Positions 34,665-44,973 are shown, counted from the stretch's first letter. The stretch: 61,707 nucleotides of DNA from Cytophagales bacterium UBA2561 (GCA_002340355.1 DDLX01000007.1:1-61707), one strand, 5' to 3'. The notes: generated by a model not told the origin, from the sequence alone. Program-made: numbers and translations.

Positions 34665-35774
34665 GTGGCAAAAAAAATTTCTAACCGTAGTACCAAAGCA
34701 GAAATTATCAAAAGTTATAACGAGCTTTTGGTAGAAAAGCAAACTGTTGAGAAAAGTTTGCGGGCTTCTGAGCAGAGTCTAGCAAAAGTCAAAAAAGAAC
34801 TTGCAAACGAAAGGGGTAAAAAATCGGGCGTAGAAACCGAAATCAAAGAAGTGGTGGAAGTGGTGAATGAGGCTGTAAAAACAGATACCGCCGAAGGAAT
34901 TATCACCAGTTTGGAACGTATTCAGTTTGGGGCAAATACAGCTATTAGCACTATTTCCGCCAAAATGTCGGCAGAAGCAGAACGCTTGGTAGAAATACAA
35001 AAAGAGATTGCCGAAAAGAAAGAAGAACTTACCAAACTCTATGATATCAAGGTCAAGAATGGGATGCTGAATGATTTGATTACGGAGTACGAAACCAGTA
35101 AAGAGGCTTTCGAAGAAACCATGAAAAAGGAGAAAGAGGAGTTTCAAACAGATTTTGAGGGCAGACAAAAATCTTGGCAAAAAGAACAAACAGTCTATCA
35201 GCGAAATCTGAATGAACGCAATGATAAAGCGCAGACAACTTATGAGCGAGAAATGGAACAGTATGAGTATGAATTAGAACATGGACGCAATTTGCAAGAC
35301 GATGAATATGAACAAAAATCGAAGGCACTTGAGGAAGAATTGCAAGAGTTGAAGGAGAGCAAACAAGAAGAATGGAAGGAAAAAGAAAAGGAAGTGAAAG
35401 AAAAGGAAAAGGAGTTTGTGGAGTACAAAGAAAAGTATGGAAAACTGGAAGAAAAATTGGAGCAGGCAATCAAGCGAGCTGAACACGAAGGAAAAGCAAT
35501 TATTGAGAAAGATGCCAAAAACAAAGCCAACTTATTAGAAAAAGAAACTGAAGGACAAAAGAGAGTGTTAGAAATGCGGATTCAAACACTCGAAAAATCT
35601 ATTCAGAATCAAGAAAGTAGAAAAGCTAGTTTGGCAAAACAACTTGAGACTGCTTTGAGACAAGCCCAAGAATTGGCAGTCAAAGCGATTGAGGGGGCTG
35701 CAAATTCTCAGGGTTTTGATGCTGTTCGTGAGATTGCTCTGGAGCAGGCAAAAGGACAAACAAAAGGTAAATAA
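34665..35774 (+). CDS. long coiled-coil protein (paralogue 2)
   Basis: 369 residues if started at the GTG at 34665 (reads VAKKISNRSTKAEIIKSYNELL), which aligns with the start of paralogue 1. The frame is open from 34566, but the extra residues are hydrophobic and unlike the partner. Nearly all coiled coil: an N-terminal segment ending near the hydrophobic GIITSLERIQFGANTAI patch (about 80-100), then a Glu/Lys-rich rod to about 335, a paralogue-like QAQELAVKAIE element and a short tail (AVREIALEQAKGQ). It lies 238 bases after paralogue 1 and ends at a very strong terminator, so both could be on one transcript. Predicted cytoplasmic filament or scaffold protein. Confidence 0.72.
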   Translation: MAKKISNRSTKAEIIKSYNELLVEKQTVEKSLRASEQSLAKVKKELANERGKKSGVETEIKEVVEVVNEAVKTDTAEGIITSLERIQFGANTAISTISAKMSAEAERLVEIQKEIAEKKEELTKLYDIKVKNGMLNDLITEYETSKEAFEETMKKEKEEFQTDFEGRQKSWQKEQTVYQRNLNERNDKAQTTYEREMEQYEYELEHGRNLQDDEYEQKSKALEEELQELKESKQEEWKEKEKEVKEKEKEFVEYKEKYGKLEEKLEQAIKRAEHEGKAIIEKDAKNKANLLEKETEGQKRVLEMRIQTLEKSIQNQESRKASLAKQLETALRQAQELAVKAIEGAANSQGFDAVREIALEQAKGQTKGK

Positions 35775-35819
35775 CGTGAATTTCGTGTTATATAATCCAA
35801 TTATCAAGTATTAACTTTT

Positions 35820-35877
35820 CGAATTTAGACCTGCCAAGCTCTTAAAACTTATGGCAGGTCTAAATTCGTTTTTTTTC
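35820..35877 (+). terminator. strong terminator after the coiled-coil gene pair
   Basis: A perfect 17-base-pair stem (35820-35836 with 35852-35868) is followed by T8, the strongest terminator in the window. Confidence 0.85.
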
Positions 35878-35905
35878 TGAAAGTCAATTATTTAAAGTCA
35901 AATTA

Positions 35906-36075
35906 GTGATAGTTTTAGGCGAAATTCACGTTATTGACGGAAGTGGATTCAGGAAAACCGAACCGATATTCTGATTGCCGATGAATTAATGGAGATGAGC
36001 ATTCCGAAAAATAAAATTGTCTTGGGGTTGCTTTCGCCCGAAACCCGTAAAGATTCGGAATTTGCTACCGTCTAA
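35906..36075 (+). pseudogene. XisI-like protein, decayed fragment
   Basis: The frame VIVLGEIHVIDG is followed, after a frameshift near 35942, by WIQENRTDILIADELMEMS, then IPKNKIVLGLLSPETRK and a stop at 36073. The order (HVIDG, WIQ, ADELMEMSIPKNKIVLGF-like, P.TR) is that of XisI, the small controlling protein of fdxN-type element excision that is widespread as XisH/XisI pairs in filamentous bacteria. Only the C-terminal half remains. No XisH is present. Confidence 0.6.
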
Positions 36076-36130
36076 CAATGAAATAAATACTGTATCTTTG
36101 GCTAAAACGATTTGCAAATAGTTCAAAATT

Positions 36131-36382
36131 ATGTCATTAAAATCAAATCATTTCTATTGATAAAAACGTGTTGGGGGATACGCTTGTGTTTGTCGGAACA
36201 CGAGTCCCTGTCGAAAGTTTTTTTTGCACTTGGAAAAAGGACTGTCAATGGATGAATTTTTAGCTGATTTTCCGAGTGTGTGCCGTGAACAGTTGATGAC
36301 GTTGAAGAAACTACTTCCTAAATTAATACAGACATTATCCCAACCACTTGAAGTTGGCATTACGATAGTCCAAGAAAATTAG
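36131..36382 (+). pseudogene. DUF433 (antitoxin-like) gene, frameshifted
   Basis: One frame reads IISIDKNVLGDTLVFVGTRV then PVESFF. A slip in the T run at about 36218-36226 then moves the continuation, LEKGLSMDEFLADFPSVCRE, to another frame. Together they give the DUF433 pattern (GxPVFxGTRVPV ... LxxGxSxDEFLxDFPSV). DUF433 proteins usually pair with a PIN-like toxin, which is absent here. No start codon survives in frame. Confidence 0.65.
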
Positions 36383-36515
36383 CCCTCTCCATGTCAAAAT
36401 AACTTTGTTAAAATCAAATTTTAGCTCCGAAAAGTGATTTTTTGAAGGTATTTTTGAGCAAATCCAATTCATATGTGATTTGTATCTAATCTTTGAAGCT
36501 AAACCGAATACCGAC

Positions 36516-37285
36516 ATGGAAAAAATTAATACCAAACTGATTTGTTTATCCTTTTTTTGGAGTGTGTTTTTGTGTTTTTCTCAAGTGATTTATGCCCAAA
36601 CTGCCCTCTTAGGCCCTAGTGGACAAGATTATGAGGCATTAAAAGCTCTTTATGAAGCAATCGATGGAGATAATTGGAAAAACAATACAGGTTGGGATTT
36701 ATCAGGAAATGTATCTGTAACTAGTAATTGGGTTGGAGTTACCGTTAGGAACGGGAGAGTTGTGAGTATGAGCCTTTCTCATAATCGGCTTTCGGGAGAT
36801 ATTCCCCCTGAAATTGGGAATTTAACTAATTTGAGATGGTTATACCTTGGTAATAATCAGTTGACAACTTTACCTCTCCGAAAGGTGTAACCGACAAAAA
36901 TTATATTACTGATTATCAGGAATTAGAGTACCGAGTACGTTTCCAAAATATTCGTAGAAATCAAAAAAGAAAACTGTACTTACCGTTCATCCGTGTTATC
37001 AGATCGTTTGACAGGAGTGGAATCAAATTTAGAACTTTCTGGTTTTAGACTTTATCCAAATCTAGTCAAAAACACTTTACATCTTAAATTTTGATCCTCA
37101 CAAATGGGAAAGATTTCTGTCAAAATTTTGGATGTCTTAGGCAAAGAAATTAAACTATTTTCAGCAGAAAAAATAAGTCAAAGTTTCCAAACATCTATTT
37201 CTTTAGCTCAACTTTCAAAAGAAACCCATTACCTTCAAATTCAAGTAGCTAATCAAACAAGACTACACAAATTTGTGAAATTGTA
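36516..37285 (+). pseudogene. collapsed leucine-rich-repeat / type IX-sorted surface protein
   Basis: An ATG at 36516 opens a signal peptide (LSFFWSVFLCFSQVIYAQ), then the usual LRR lead-in (DYEALKALYEAIDGDNWKNN) and one repeat (LSHNRLSGDIPPEIGNLTNL), stopping at 36890. Past the stop, other frames read PKGVTDKNYITDYQELEYRV (a DUF7619-type domain edge) at about 36880-36955, then SGFRLYPN and a C-terminal sorting-domain pattern (ISVKILDVLGKEIKLF ... LHKFVKL) ending at 37285. So the ends of a long surface protein remain, while internal repeats are deleted and the frames broken. Confidence 0.7.
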
Positions 37286-37306
37286 AGATGAATTTAGATT
37301 TCTTGT

Positions 37307-37345
37307 AATCCTGTCAAGCGATCAAAACTTGACAGGATTATTTTT
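37307..37345. terminator. bidirectional terminator between the LRR remnant and sprA
   Basis: Arms aatcctgtcaag and cttgacaggatt, perfect over 12 pairs, with a T-rich run on the plus strand and an AT-rich run on the other. It sits between convergent units. Confidence 0.75.
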
Positions 37346-37350
37346 ATGAA

Positions 37351-40300
37351 TTACAAACTCCATTGTAATTGAATACCAAAGGCAGTATTAGCTCGTTTGA
37401 AGGTATTTTGTACACGAGGTGTATTGACCGAGCGTTCAAAATAAAATTGCAAATTTAATTTATCATTAACAACATAAGCCACCGTAGGCTTGATTTGAAG
37501 ATTCTGATTTCCAGCTGTTACTGTAGTACTTTGTTCTTCGTCTTCAGTAATTTTTCGTTGTGCTGTTTTGGTATCTCGGAAAGTCATTGCCAAACGTGCT
37601 GTTAGGTCATTTTTCAAAACGTGTTGTTTACCTCCAAGTCGAAAGGGAATTTTAAAGCCTGCCTTTGTCCAACCTACATCTAATGTAAAATCCGTATTCT
37701 TCAATTCAGTGATTTGAGCATTCGACAGATTCAAAGCTACATCCCGTTGTTTATTGACTCGCATACTCAGGTCAATATTACTTTTAGTACGAACTCGAAC
37801 TCCAATTAGCGGAGCAAATTTTTCCGTAATGGTTACCTGACTCATAATAAAAACAGGAGCTAATGCTTCGGTAGTTGGATCAATCTCATTGGCTTGTGGA
37901 ATATTTTGTTCCGAAATTCCAAAACTCAAATAGTCATAGCCATAAAGCATAGAAGAAGAATAATTTCCGACATCATATTCAGAAGAGTAACCATGTTGAA
38001 TTTGAATGGTACGGAAGATTTTTTTCAAGGCTTCTATTTTTGATAAACCGTTGTAAGTCAGTTTCCAATTGGGTAATGGAATATTAGGAAAAGCGTTCAA
38101 TTTTTGAGTTTCAACATCCCGACCTGTGTAGGCTGCCAAAAATGCAGGAATTAATACATCCTGAGCATTTCGATCAAATTCACCATTGGTACTATTGGCA
38201 TCTAATCGGCGTTTGATGATATTCCGATTTCGAATAAACTCATCAAAAATAGGGGAATTATTTGCTGAATTATCTGACTTAAAGAGAGTGGAAACTCCAA
38301 TAAACGAGATTCGATACGAGCCACTTCGAGTAGGAGATTCTGAAGTAAATGTATCTTCATCAGGATTATAACGGAAAATTTCAGAATAATTTCCTGAAAC
38401 AGATTTTTTGGCTTCGATTTGCAATTTAAAATCCTTAATTGGCTCAAGTGTAGCTCGAATGCTAAGGGTTTTGGTACGATTCTGCAAAAACGGATTATTT
38501 TGTACTGAGCTTGTTCCAAGCCAGCCATTTCGTGCCATGCGTTCCTTTACAGCAGGATCTTGACTCCCAAAAACAAAGCCCCATCCAGGACTTTCAAAAT
38601 TTTGATCCATCCCAAAGTAACGAGGTGAAGTCAATAAACCTGGTAAAATTGTTCCGTTTTGAGTGGTGTAATTAAAATTGACTTTTCGTACCATCATGAG
38701 CATTCTAATAAGATTTCGGGTAATATCATTACCTGATTTTTCAGCAGTTTTCTGGGCAGTTTTTCGTTCCTTGACACTTCTGGAAACATCCTTCAAAGTC
38801 TCTTGCATTTTCTTGACCCGTTGAGCGATTCGTTCGGTTCGTTCATTGACTTTGAGTTCTTCTTGCTGAATTAAACTATCCTTTTGGGTCTGGGCTTTAC
38901 GGAGACTATCTGCCGTTTTACGTTTCTGACGTTTGGCTTCGAAACGGTCGATCTTACGTTGTTTTTTACGGCGTAATCTGACTTTTGCTGAGTCAATTCT
39001 ACTTAGCTTTCTATCTGAAATAAGAATAGTTAATTTATCATCTAACTTAGCAATTTTTTCATCAATTTTATCCAGCTTTTCCAGATGTCGTTTTCGCTTC
39101 CTTTCCGAGACATAAGCCGTATCGGTTTGTTGGGCTTTTTTCTCCTCTCGAAATTGCTTCTTAATACGTACCATTTTACTCTGTTTCAGTTTGATACGGG
39201 ATTGAATTCTACGTTGTCGAGCTTCTCCAGCAACGGGTGGATTTTTGCCTTTTTTAGGATTATTAATACTTTTCAAAAAGACACTTTTATTATACAACCT
39301 TTGAAAATCTAATTGTCCTGTAATGGTTGTATTATTATTATTTTGAGCTGTATTTCCCAAAGAATCAGCCACCCCTAAAGCTCCTGCTGTCCAGAGATAA
39401 CCAGCCGAATATTTGATATCAGCTCGTATCCAATCAGTCAAAGGAAATAGAGCAAAGGGGAGTTTGTAATTAACTGCTAAATTTTGCTCAAAATTCTTAA
39501 TTCGTCCCAAATTTCGAAGGTTGGTTCGAATGGAATCTCGTTTTTCATCTGTATCAATTGCGCCTGCAGGTTCGTCAATAATTGCATGGGCTTTTGCTGT
39601 ATAATCAATGCCTAAATTTTTCGTCAAAGCCCATCGAATATTATAATTTCGGTTGAAAGTATAAGACTTTTCGTATGTAGGTAAGATTCCGAACGTTTCT
39701 AAATCAGCATTCCGCAATTGTGTTTTGATATAACGCCTATCAATATCACCCCGCACTGTTACATTGCTTGGTAAAGGATTGAAATTGAATTGTTTGATAA
39801 ACTTCAAATAGGGGGTATCGAACATAATTGATTTTTTGAATGGCTCGATAGGCTTCATTGAGTTAGTAAAGCTATAAGCCAAACCATATCGGATATGACG
39901 TAAATAATATTCATGTGTCCGAATATCTTGCGCTCGTGTGTCGGTATAGGAATAATTTAGGCTAAGATTTTCGATACTCCAAGGATAAATTTTTGCTCCT
40001 TTTTTGACCTTCATTTTACGGACATTCGTAAAGTTAATGCTTCGACGAATCATATCATCTCGAACCAGTGCCGTAAAATCATTTACTTTTTTGGAGGCAG
40101 GAAATGTGCCATCTGCTTCTTTTAGTGTCATATCGGGATCAAGTGGATTAAAATAGGGAGTGGACATATTTCGTTCATAACTGACATACATCGGTAAACT
40201 CAACCCTAATTTATGCAAAAAAATCTTATCTAATTGAATATTTGATGAAATGTCATAACTCAAATCATGCGCCCGTGTTCGTTGTGAAATTTTATCCTGA

Positions 40301-43300
40301 ATGCCTCCAAAAAATGGGGTGGAATATCGAATAGCTGCGCTTACACTCGCTAAATCAGCAAGTTGCATATCTAACTGAGCATTTGCTGCCCAACCTGATT
40401 GTTTATTAAAGCCTGTGGCTCGTAACTCATTTGCCCAAACACAAACGGACTTAGGTTGTTTGTCATCTGACTCAGGATTTCGAATGCCAATCATCATGGT
40501 TTGAATGTTACTCAAATCAGGATTCCCAACCACTGTAATTTGAAACTGGTTTATAGAAGAAATATACGGCACTTTCAAAGAAAGATTACGTTGATTTCTT
40601 TCTTTTTTTATATTTATTAAATCTTTTAATGCTACATCAATTTGATTCTCAGAAGGCCAAATTTGATTCGGGTCAGTTGTACCATCTGGAGTCATCTTCA
40701 GAGGAACTTCAACTTCATAATAGTTTTGCTTAAAATCTGTCCCTATTCGTAAAAATGCAACCATTTCACCATCGTTTGCATTATCACTTGAAGCATGGAG
40801 AAACATTTTAAGACGTTCATAATTAATCAAATCTAAGGTTACATTTTTGAAAATAGCCCTTGTATCCCTATCTTTTAATTGGTTGACACATAGCTGAATA
40901 GATTGTTCATTTCTGCGAGCATTTGTCCCAGAAGCTACGTCAATATCTCGAATAACATCAGGTGGTAAGTCATAATTTCCTCCTGCATCAATGCCATTTG
41001 ATTCAATATCAATCGAAGAAACTGTGAACTGAGGATCATAGGGTTCAGTAGGCATATTCAGACCAGGTTCTTTTAAATCTCCAATGAACGGTCTCCATTG
41101 TGTCCCTACAAATTGGAAACCGACCATTCGTAAAACAACGGGCTGTTGCCAATCAGTCATGTACATTCGGATAAATCGGATGGTTTTAAAATCTTCGATA
41201 GCTCCAACTTTCCGCTCAAATTCTCGAATTGGGATGCGAAATTGATACCAGTTAATATCATCGCCACTTTCGTTATAAGTAACTTTATTGACGATATATT
41301 TATGGGCTAAATCTAGGTTAGGACGTAAATCAACTTTATATTCATAATAACCATCTAAATCATTTAGGGTGTTATCTTGATTTAAATCTTCATTATTAGG
41401 TAAATTAGTTGAAGATTCTACTGAGTTTAAAGGTGAGTTTTTATCTGAACCGTTGAAATATTTATAGCGGTCGATTACTTTTAAATCTTCACTATCACTA
41501 TCACCTCCCAAATAATATTTAAAATTATCACCTGATGGATCTTCCTCAATCTTAGTATATACTTCATTGGGAATATTTCCTCGAATTCGATTCAAGTAAT
41601 CTGCAAAAAGCTCTTTTTCTTGTTCATCATTTAAGCCATCATATCCCACATCTTGCCGAGTTTGTGCGCCATTATTAGCATCAAAAGCATTAGTCAAAAA
41701 CTGTCGTGTTGAGACAATACCCCAAGGTGTAAGTGTGGTATCCGTTACATTTTCATTAGGTGGCAAACCATTTTCAAAGCCATGTCGTCCATCTGGAATA
41801 ACGTCTTCGGAAATATTTCCTAAGTTGAAATATAGCTCCCCGCCTGTCGTGTTATTTTCTTGATATTCCCGTCCATTTACCTTTGTAACTACCTGACCAT
41901 TAGAACCTTTTATAAATGGGTCAAGTAGCCAAAATTCGATATATTGTACATTAATATTATCGAAATCGGTATCATAGGTGATGGCTCTAGTAACTGCCCC
42001 AAAATTTTCACGAGGATTTGATAAGAGTCCTTCACTGGTCAAATCAGTAGTGTAATTATACATCCCCCGTTCTTCAGGAAAAAAGGCAAGGTTGAATGCT
42101 TGTTCAGGTTGATTAATCAAGGCGGCATCGCGTCCCCGATAGATTTCATCATATGGAATTGCTCGAACGTAATGATTCGCTTGGTCGGTTGCTGAAATAT
42201 TGCTAGGTCTTCCAGCTCCTGTTAAGCCCGTTGCGTCAGTATTGAAAACAGTATTATCAATAGTGTACCAAGCCATTCTTGCCCGCTTGTAATTATAGCT
42301 TAATTTATCGGTTAAGTCATTGCTTAAAAATCGATTGGGAGTGCTTCCTAAACTCCAATTTAATGGTTGACGAGTTAAATCATAAGGAATTTCGGCAGCC
42401 TCAAAATCATCAATATAAGTTGTTCCACCATCTTTACGAATTTGACGATTAGTTCCAGGTATAATTTGGGCAAATTCTCCTTTGAATACCACGTTTGAAG
42501 GAGCTTTAGTATTTACACCCGGTATTTTATCGACCAATCTGGTAAGGAATCCTGATTCTGATTGATAATCAACTCCGAAGCCCCACATCGTATTCCTAAC
42601 AGGTTCATTCCCAATACTCAAACGAGTAATATTTGGGCGTTCATTAAGGTGCAAAAGTGTCCCTGTAAATCTTGTATTTTTATTCAAACGATATTCGGCA
42701 TCAAAACCAAATAAATTCCGAGTCTGGAAGTTGAATAAATCAGCGCGTTCATATTGGATAATAATATCTTTTCCCGAACTCAGAACGCCTTGATTTATAA
42801 TAGTTACACGACCAAAAGAATAATCTACCGTATAATCTGCTCCTTCACTCAAGACAGTGCTTCCCGCTCGAACCAAAACTGAATTTGGTGAGATATTAAT
42901 TCCTGGGAGTTGAATTTGATTGGAAGTATTTGCTTGATAACTTCCCTTCAAAAAGAATTTACTTTTACTGGTTAATAGCTGGGCATCAGCTTGTGTTTGA
43001 CGATACAATTCATCAAAAACATATTGATTAATTAATTGTAATTCAGTTTGAGGATTAAATTGACTTTGCAAAAATCGTCCGAAAGGCTCAAGTCGAGGAA
43101 AAATAATGCGTCCATTTTGGGCATCTACCGTTAAACCATCTACAAAATCAAAATTACCATCAGGCTGAGGATCTCCATTCTGATTTAATAAATCAAATCC
43201 AAAAATTTGTACTAAAGGTACATTCTTCGTTTTGATACCTTCTTGTAAATTAGGATTATCAATACCTGTGGCATCGTCTCGATAAATCACTCGTAACTGA

Positions 43301-44973
43301 AAATTCTCACGTCCTAACTGATTGGTATTGAGAGGATAAATGTTTTTCATCATCAAATCCCAAGTTGGTAAATCAGTTCGGATAGTTGAAGGCTTGAGCA
43401 TTTTTAATAAGATTGCATCCGAATCTTTATAACCTTGATAATTTTCAGTCATTTCCCCAACCTTATAAACTTGTCCATTATAAGTAAACTCGTAGGAAAC
43501 GGCTACAATTTCATCATTTCGAATTGGTGTTTTGAGAGAAATATATCCTAAGTTTCGATGAAAAGTATATTCTTGTTCACTCAACTTTCTTGCACTTCGT
43601 AACACCTCATAATCTGTTCCTTTTTGTAACCCAAAAGCAGGTTGTTCCAAAGTTTGCCCTACCGTATTGACATCCCGAAGCGTGCTATCTGATCGTAGAT
43701 TATCAAAGACATCATTCGCACTATTTTGAGATACGCCACCTCTTCCTTGTCCAATGATAGGATTATTAGTTCGGTAAGGATTACCTTCACCTAAATCCAT
43801 GACTGCCAAGACATTGCGAAGTGTTTGCGTATTATTGTTTCGGTTCGTTACATAGACTTCAACCCGATTGATAACGATCCCTGAAGTAATGATAGGCGAA
43901 GTTCGAAGGGCATTTTCATAAATATCTCGGAAAAAATTCCCTAAGAAGAAATGTTGATTGTATTCATACTGGTCAGCTCGAACCTCGAATTCTCGCCCCT
44001 TTGCCCCACCTTTAATAGTCAGAGTTTCGGTTGTACCCCGTTGACTGGAAACTACGGCGTTAATCCATAATTTTCCAAATCGTAAACGAGATTGAATTCC
44101 CATCAAATTTTGTGAACCCGAAATCAAACTATTACTTGTTTGAAGGCTCACATTCCCAAATCGAAGTTCTTGTAAAATATCTTCTTCTTTGGCTTCATAC
44201 CCAATTTTGAAAAGATTCTCAAATTGAAAAGTGTTTTTGGTATCCCAATTAATATTTACAGGAATGAACTCCCCAATATTTCCGACCAAATTGAGGCTAA
44301 TTTGTTGGTCAAAATGTAGACCTCCCGTTCGTTGTTGAGCAATCGGAATAGAAGGATTCCAGTTGCGCTGCCATTTTCCTCCAAAATCAAGGGTAATATT
44401 ACCTTGTGGCTGAATATTGATTTCATCACTTCCCAGAAGTCCTTCTAAAAATTTAGGTACTTTAACTGTTGGAATGATTCCTCCTGAATTTACGGCTTCG
44501 TCTCCACCTGTTCCATTTAGAACATTCCAGTAATCATTTTTCTGTTTTTCGAGCGAAATACGATTGTAATTTTCTAGTGAAATTTCGGAGGAAGGACGAA
44601 AATCAAAGTTGCCAATTTTTTCCGAAAAAATAAGCCCACCATTTAAATTAGGTTTTACATCCATTTGATAATTAGAAGGATACCCAATTTTTAGGGGAGA
44701 TTTGGGTTGTGAAAGTCCATACTTTCCAAAGGGATCTCCATAGCGGTCTCCTTTCGTAAAAGTCTTCCAAAGTGGACGCTTCTTTTTGGTCGTATCCTCC
44801 TCGCTACTATCAAAAGGATGTGGAGGCAATTTAGGATGTAATTTGGTAAGTAGTTGTTCAAGTTCTTGTTGGGTAATGGTTTCAGGCTCAGCAGAAGAGA
44901 GTGAACCCAACAAAATAATAGCTCCAAATAGCAGAAGCCCTGAAAGGTTTTTGCCTTGATTGTTCGTCAGCAT
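37351..44973 (-). CDS. sprA: type IX secretion / gliding motility translocon protein SprA
   Basis: 2540 residues, somewhat longer than the roughly 2400 of characterised SprA/Sov. SprA is the giant outer-membrane beta-barrel through which type IX cargo leaves the cell. The N-terminal signal is LSGLLLFGAIILLGSLSSAEP. The body has the Sov/SprA repeated pattern of alternating strands and loops (VPVNINWDTKNTFQFENLFKIGY-like part near 250, FGFDAEYRLN, TYIDDFEAAEIPYDL, MLRMVGFQFVG-like region). It ends in an outer-membrane-type strand (FGIQLQWSL). Residues about 1915-2079 are an exceptionally Lys/Arg/Gln-rich helical insert. The type IX-sorted M43 protease and the LRR remnant in this window would be its cargo. 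Confidence 0.95.
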   Translation of the reverse strand: MLTNNQGKNLSGLLLFGAIILLGSLSSAEPETITQQELEQLLTKLHPKLPPHPFDSSEEDTTKKKRPLWKTFTKGDRYGDPFGKYGLSQPKSPLKIGYPSNYQMDVKPNLNGGLIFSEKIGNFDFRPSSEISLENYNRISLEKQKNDYWNVLNGTGGDEAVNSGGIIPTVKVPKFLEGLLGSDEINIQPQGNITLDFGGKWQRNWNPSIPIAQQRTGGLHFDQQISLNLVGNIGEFIPVNINWDTKNTFQFENLFKIGYEAKEEDILQELRFGNVSLQTSNSLISGSQNLMGIQSRLRFGKLWINAVVSSQRGTTETLTIKGGAKGREFEVRADQYEYNQHFFLGNFFRDIYENALRTSPIITSGIVINRVEVYVTNRNNNTQTLRNVLAVMDLGEGNPYRTNNPIIGQGRGGVSQNSANDVFDNLRSDSTLRDVNTVGQTLEQPAFGLQKGTDYEVLRSARKLSEQEYTFHRNLGYISLKTPIRNDEIVAVSYEFTYNGQVYKVGEMTENYQGYKDSDAILLKMLKPSTIRTDLPTWDLMMKNIYPLNTNQLGRENFQLRVIYRDDATGIDNPNLQEGIKTKNVPLVQIFGFDLLNQNGDPQPDGNFDFVDGLTVDAQNGRIIFPRLEPFGRFLQSQFNPQTELQLINQYVFDELYRQTQADAQLLTSKSKFFLKGSYQANTSNQIQLPGINISPNSVLVRAGSTVLSEGADYTVDYSFGRVTIINQGVLSSGKDIIIQYERADLFNFQTRNLFGFDAEYRLNKNTRFTGTLLHLNERPNITRLSIGNEPVRNTMWGFGVDYQSESGFLTRLVDKIPGVNTKAPSNVVFKGEFAQIIPGTNRQIRKDGGTTYIDDFEAAEIPYDLTRQPLNWSLGSTPNRFLSNDLTDKLSYNYKRARMAWYTIDNTVFNTDATGLTGAGRPSNISATDQANHYVRAIPYDEIYRGRDAALINQPEQAFNLAFFPEERGMYNYTTDLTSEGLLSNPRENFGAVTRAITYDTDFDNINVQYIEFWLLDPFIKGSNGQVVTKVNGREYQENNTTGGELYFNLGNISEDVIPDGRHGFENGLPPNENVTDTTLTPWGIVSTRQFLTNAFDANNGAQTRQDVGYDGLNDEQEKELFADYLNRIRGNIPNEVYTKIEEDPSGDNFKYYLGGDSDSEDLKVIDRYKYFNGSDKNSPLNSVESSTNLPNNEDLNQDNTLNDLDGYYEYKVDLRPNLDLAHKYIVNKVTYNESGDDINWYQFRIPIREFERKVGAIEDFKTIRFIRMYMTDWQQPVVLRMVGFQFVGTQWRPFIGDLKEPGLNMPTEPYDPQFTVSSIDIESNGIDAGGNYDLPPDVIRDIDVASGTNARRNEQSIQLCVNQLKDRDTRAIFKNVTLDLINYERLKMFLHASSDNANDGEMVAFLRIGTDFKQNYYEVEVPLKMTPDGTTDPNQIWPSENQIDVALKDLINIKKERNQRNLSLKVPYISSINQFQITVVGNPDLSNIQTMMIGIRNPESDDKQPKSVCVWANELRATGFNKQSGWAANAQLDMQLADLASVSAAIRYSTPFFGGIQDKISQRTRAHDLSYDISSNIQLDKIFLHKLGLSLPMYVSYERNMSTPYFNPLDPDMTLKEADGTFPASKKVNDFTALVRDDMIRRSINFTNVRKMKVKKGAKIYPWSIENLSLNYSYTDTRAQDIRTHEYYLRHIRYGLAYSFTNSMKPIEPFKKSIMFDTPYLKFIKQFNFNPLPSNVTVRGDIDRRYIKTQLRNADLETFGILPTYEKSYTFNRNYNIRWALTKNLGIDYTAKAHAIIDEPAGAIDTDEKRDSIRTNLRNLGRIKNFEQNLAVNYKLPFALFPLTDWIRADIKYSAGYLWTAGALGVADSLGNTAQNNNNTTITGQLDFQRLYNKSVFLKSINNPKKGKNPPVAGEARQRRIQSRIKLKQSKMVRIKKQFREEKKAQQTDTAYVSERKRKRHLEKLDKIDEKIAKLDDKLTILISDRKLSRIDSAKVRLRRKKQRKIDRFEAKRQKRKTADSLRKAQTQKDSLIQQEELKVNERTERIAQRVKKMQETLKDVSRSVKERKTAQKTAEKSGNDITRNLIRMLMMVRKVNFNYTTQNGTILPGLLTSPRYFGMDQNFESPGWGFVFGSQDPAVKERMARNGWLGTSSVQNNPFLQNRTKTLSIRATLEPIKDFKLQIEAKKSVSGNYSEIFRYNPDEDTFTSESPTRSGSYRISFIGVSTLFKSDNSANNSPIFDEFIRNRNIIKRRLDANSTNGEFDRNAQDVLIPAFLAAYTGRDVETQKLNAFPNIPLPNWKLTYNGLSKIEALKKIFRTIQIQHGYSSEYDVGNYSSSMLYGYDYLSFGISEQNIPQANEIDPTTEALAPVFIMSQVTITEKFAPLIGVRVRTKSNIDLSMRVNKQRDVALNLSNAQITELKNTDFTLDVGWTKAGFKIPFRLGGKQHVLKNDLTARLAMTFRDTKTAQRKITEDEEQSTTVTAGNQNLQIKPTVAYVVNDKLNLQFYFERSVNTPRVQNTFKRANTAFGIQLQWSL

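Noticed and set aside
33650..35530. Several long antisense frames (up to 136 codons) opposite the coiled-coil genes
   Set aside because: Phe/Leu/Ser-rich translations are the complement of Glu/Lys-rich coiled-coil codons. They are shadows.
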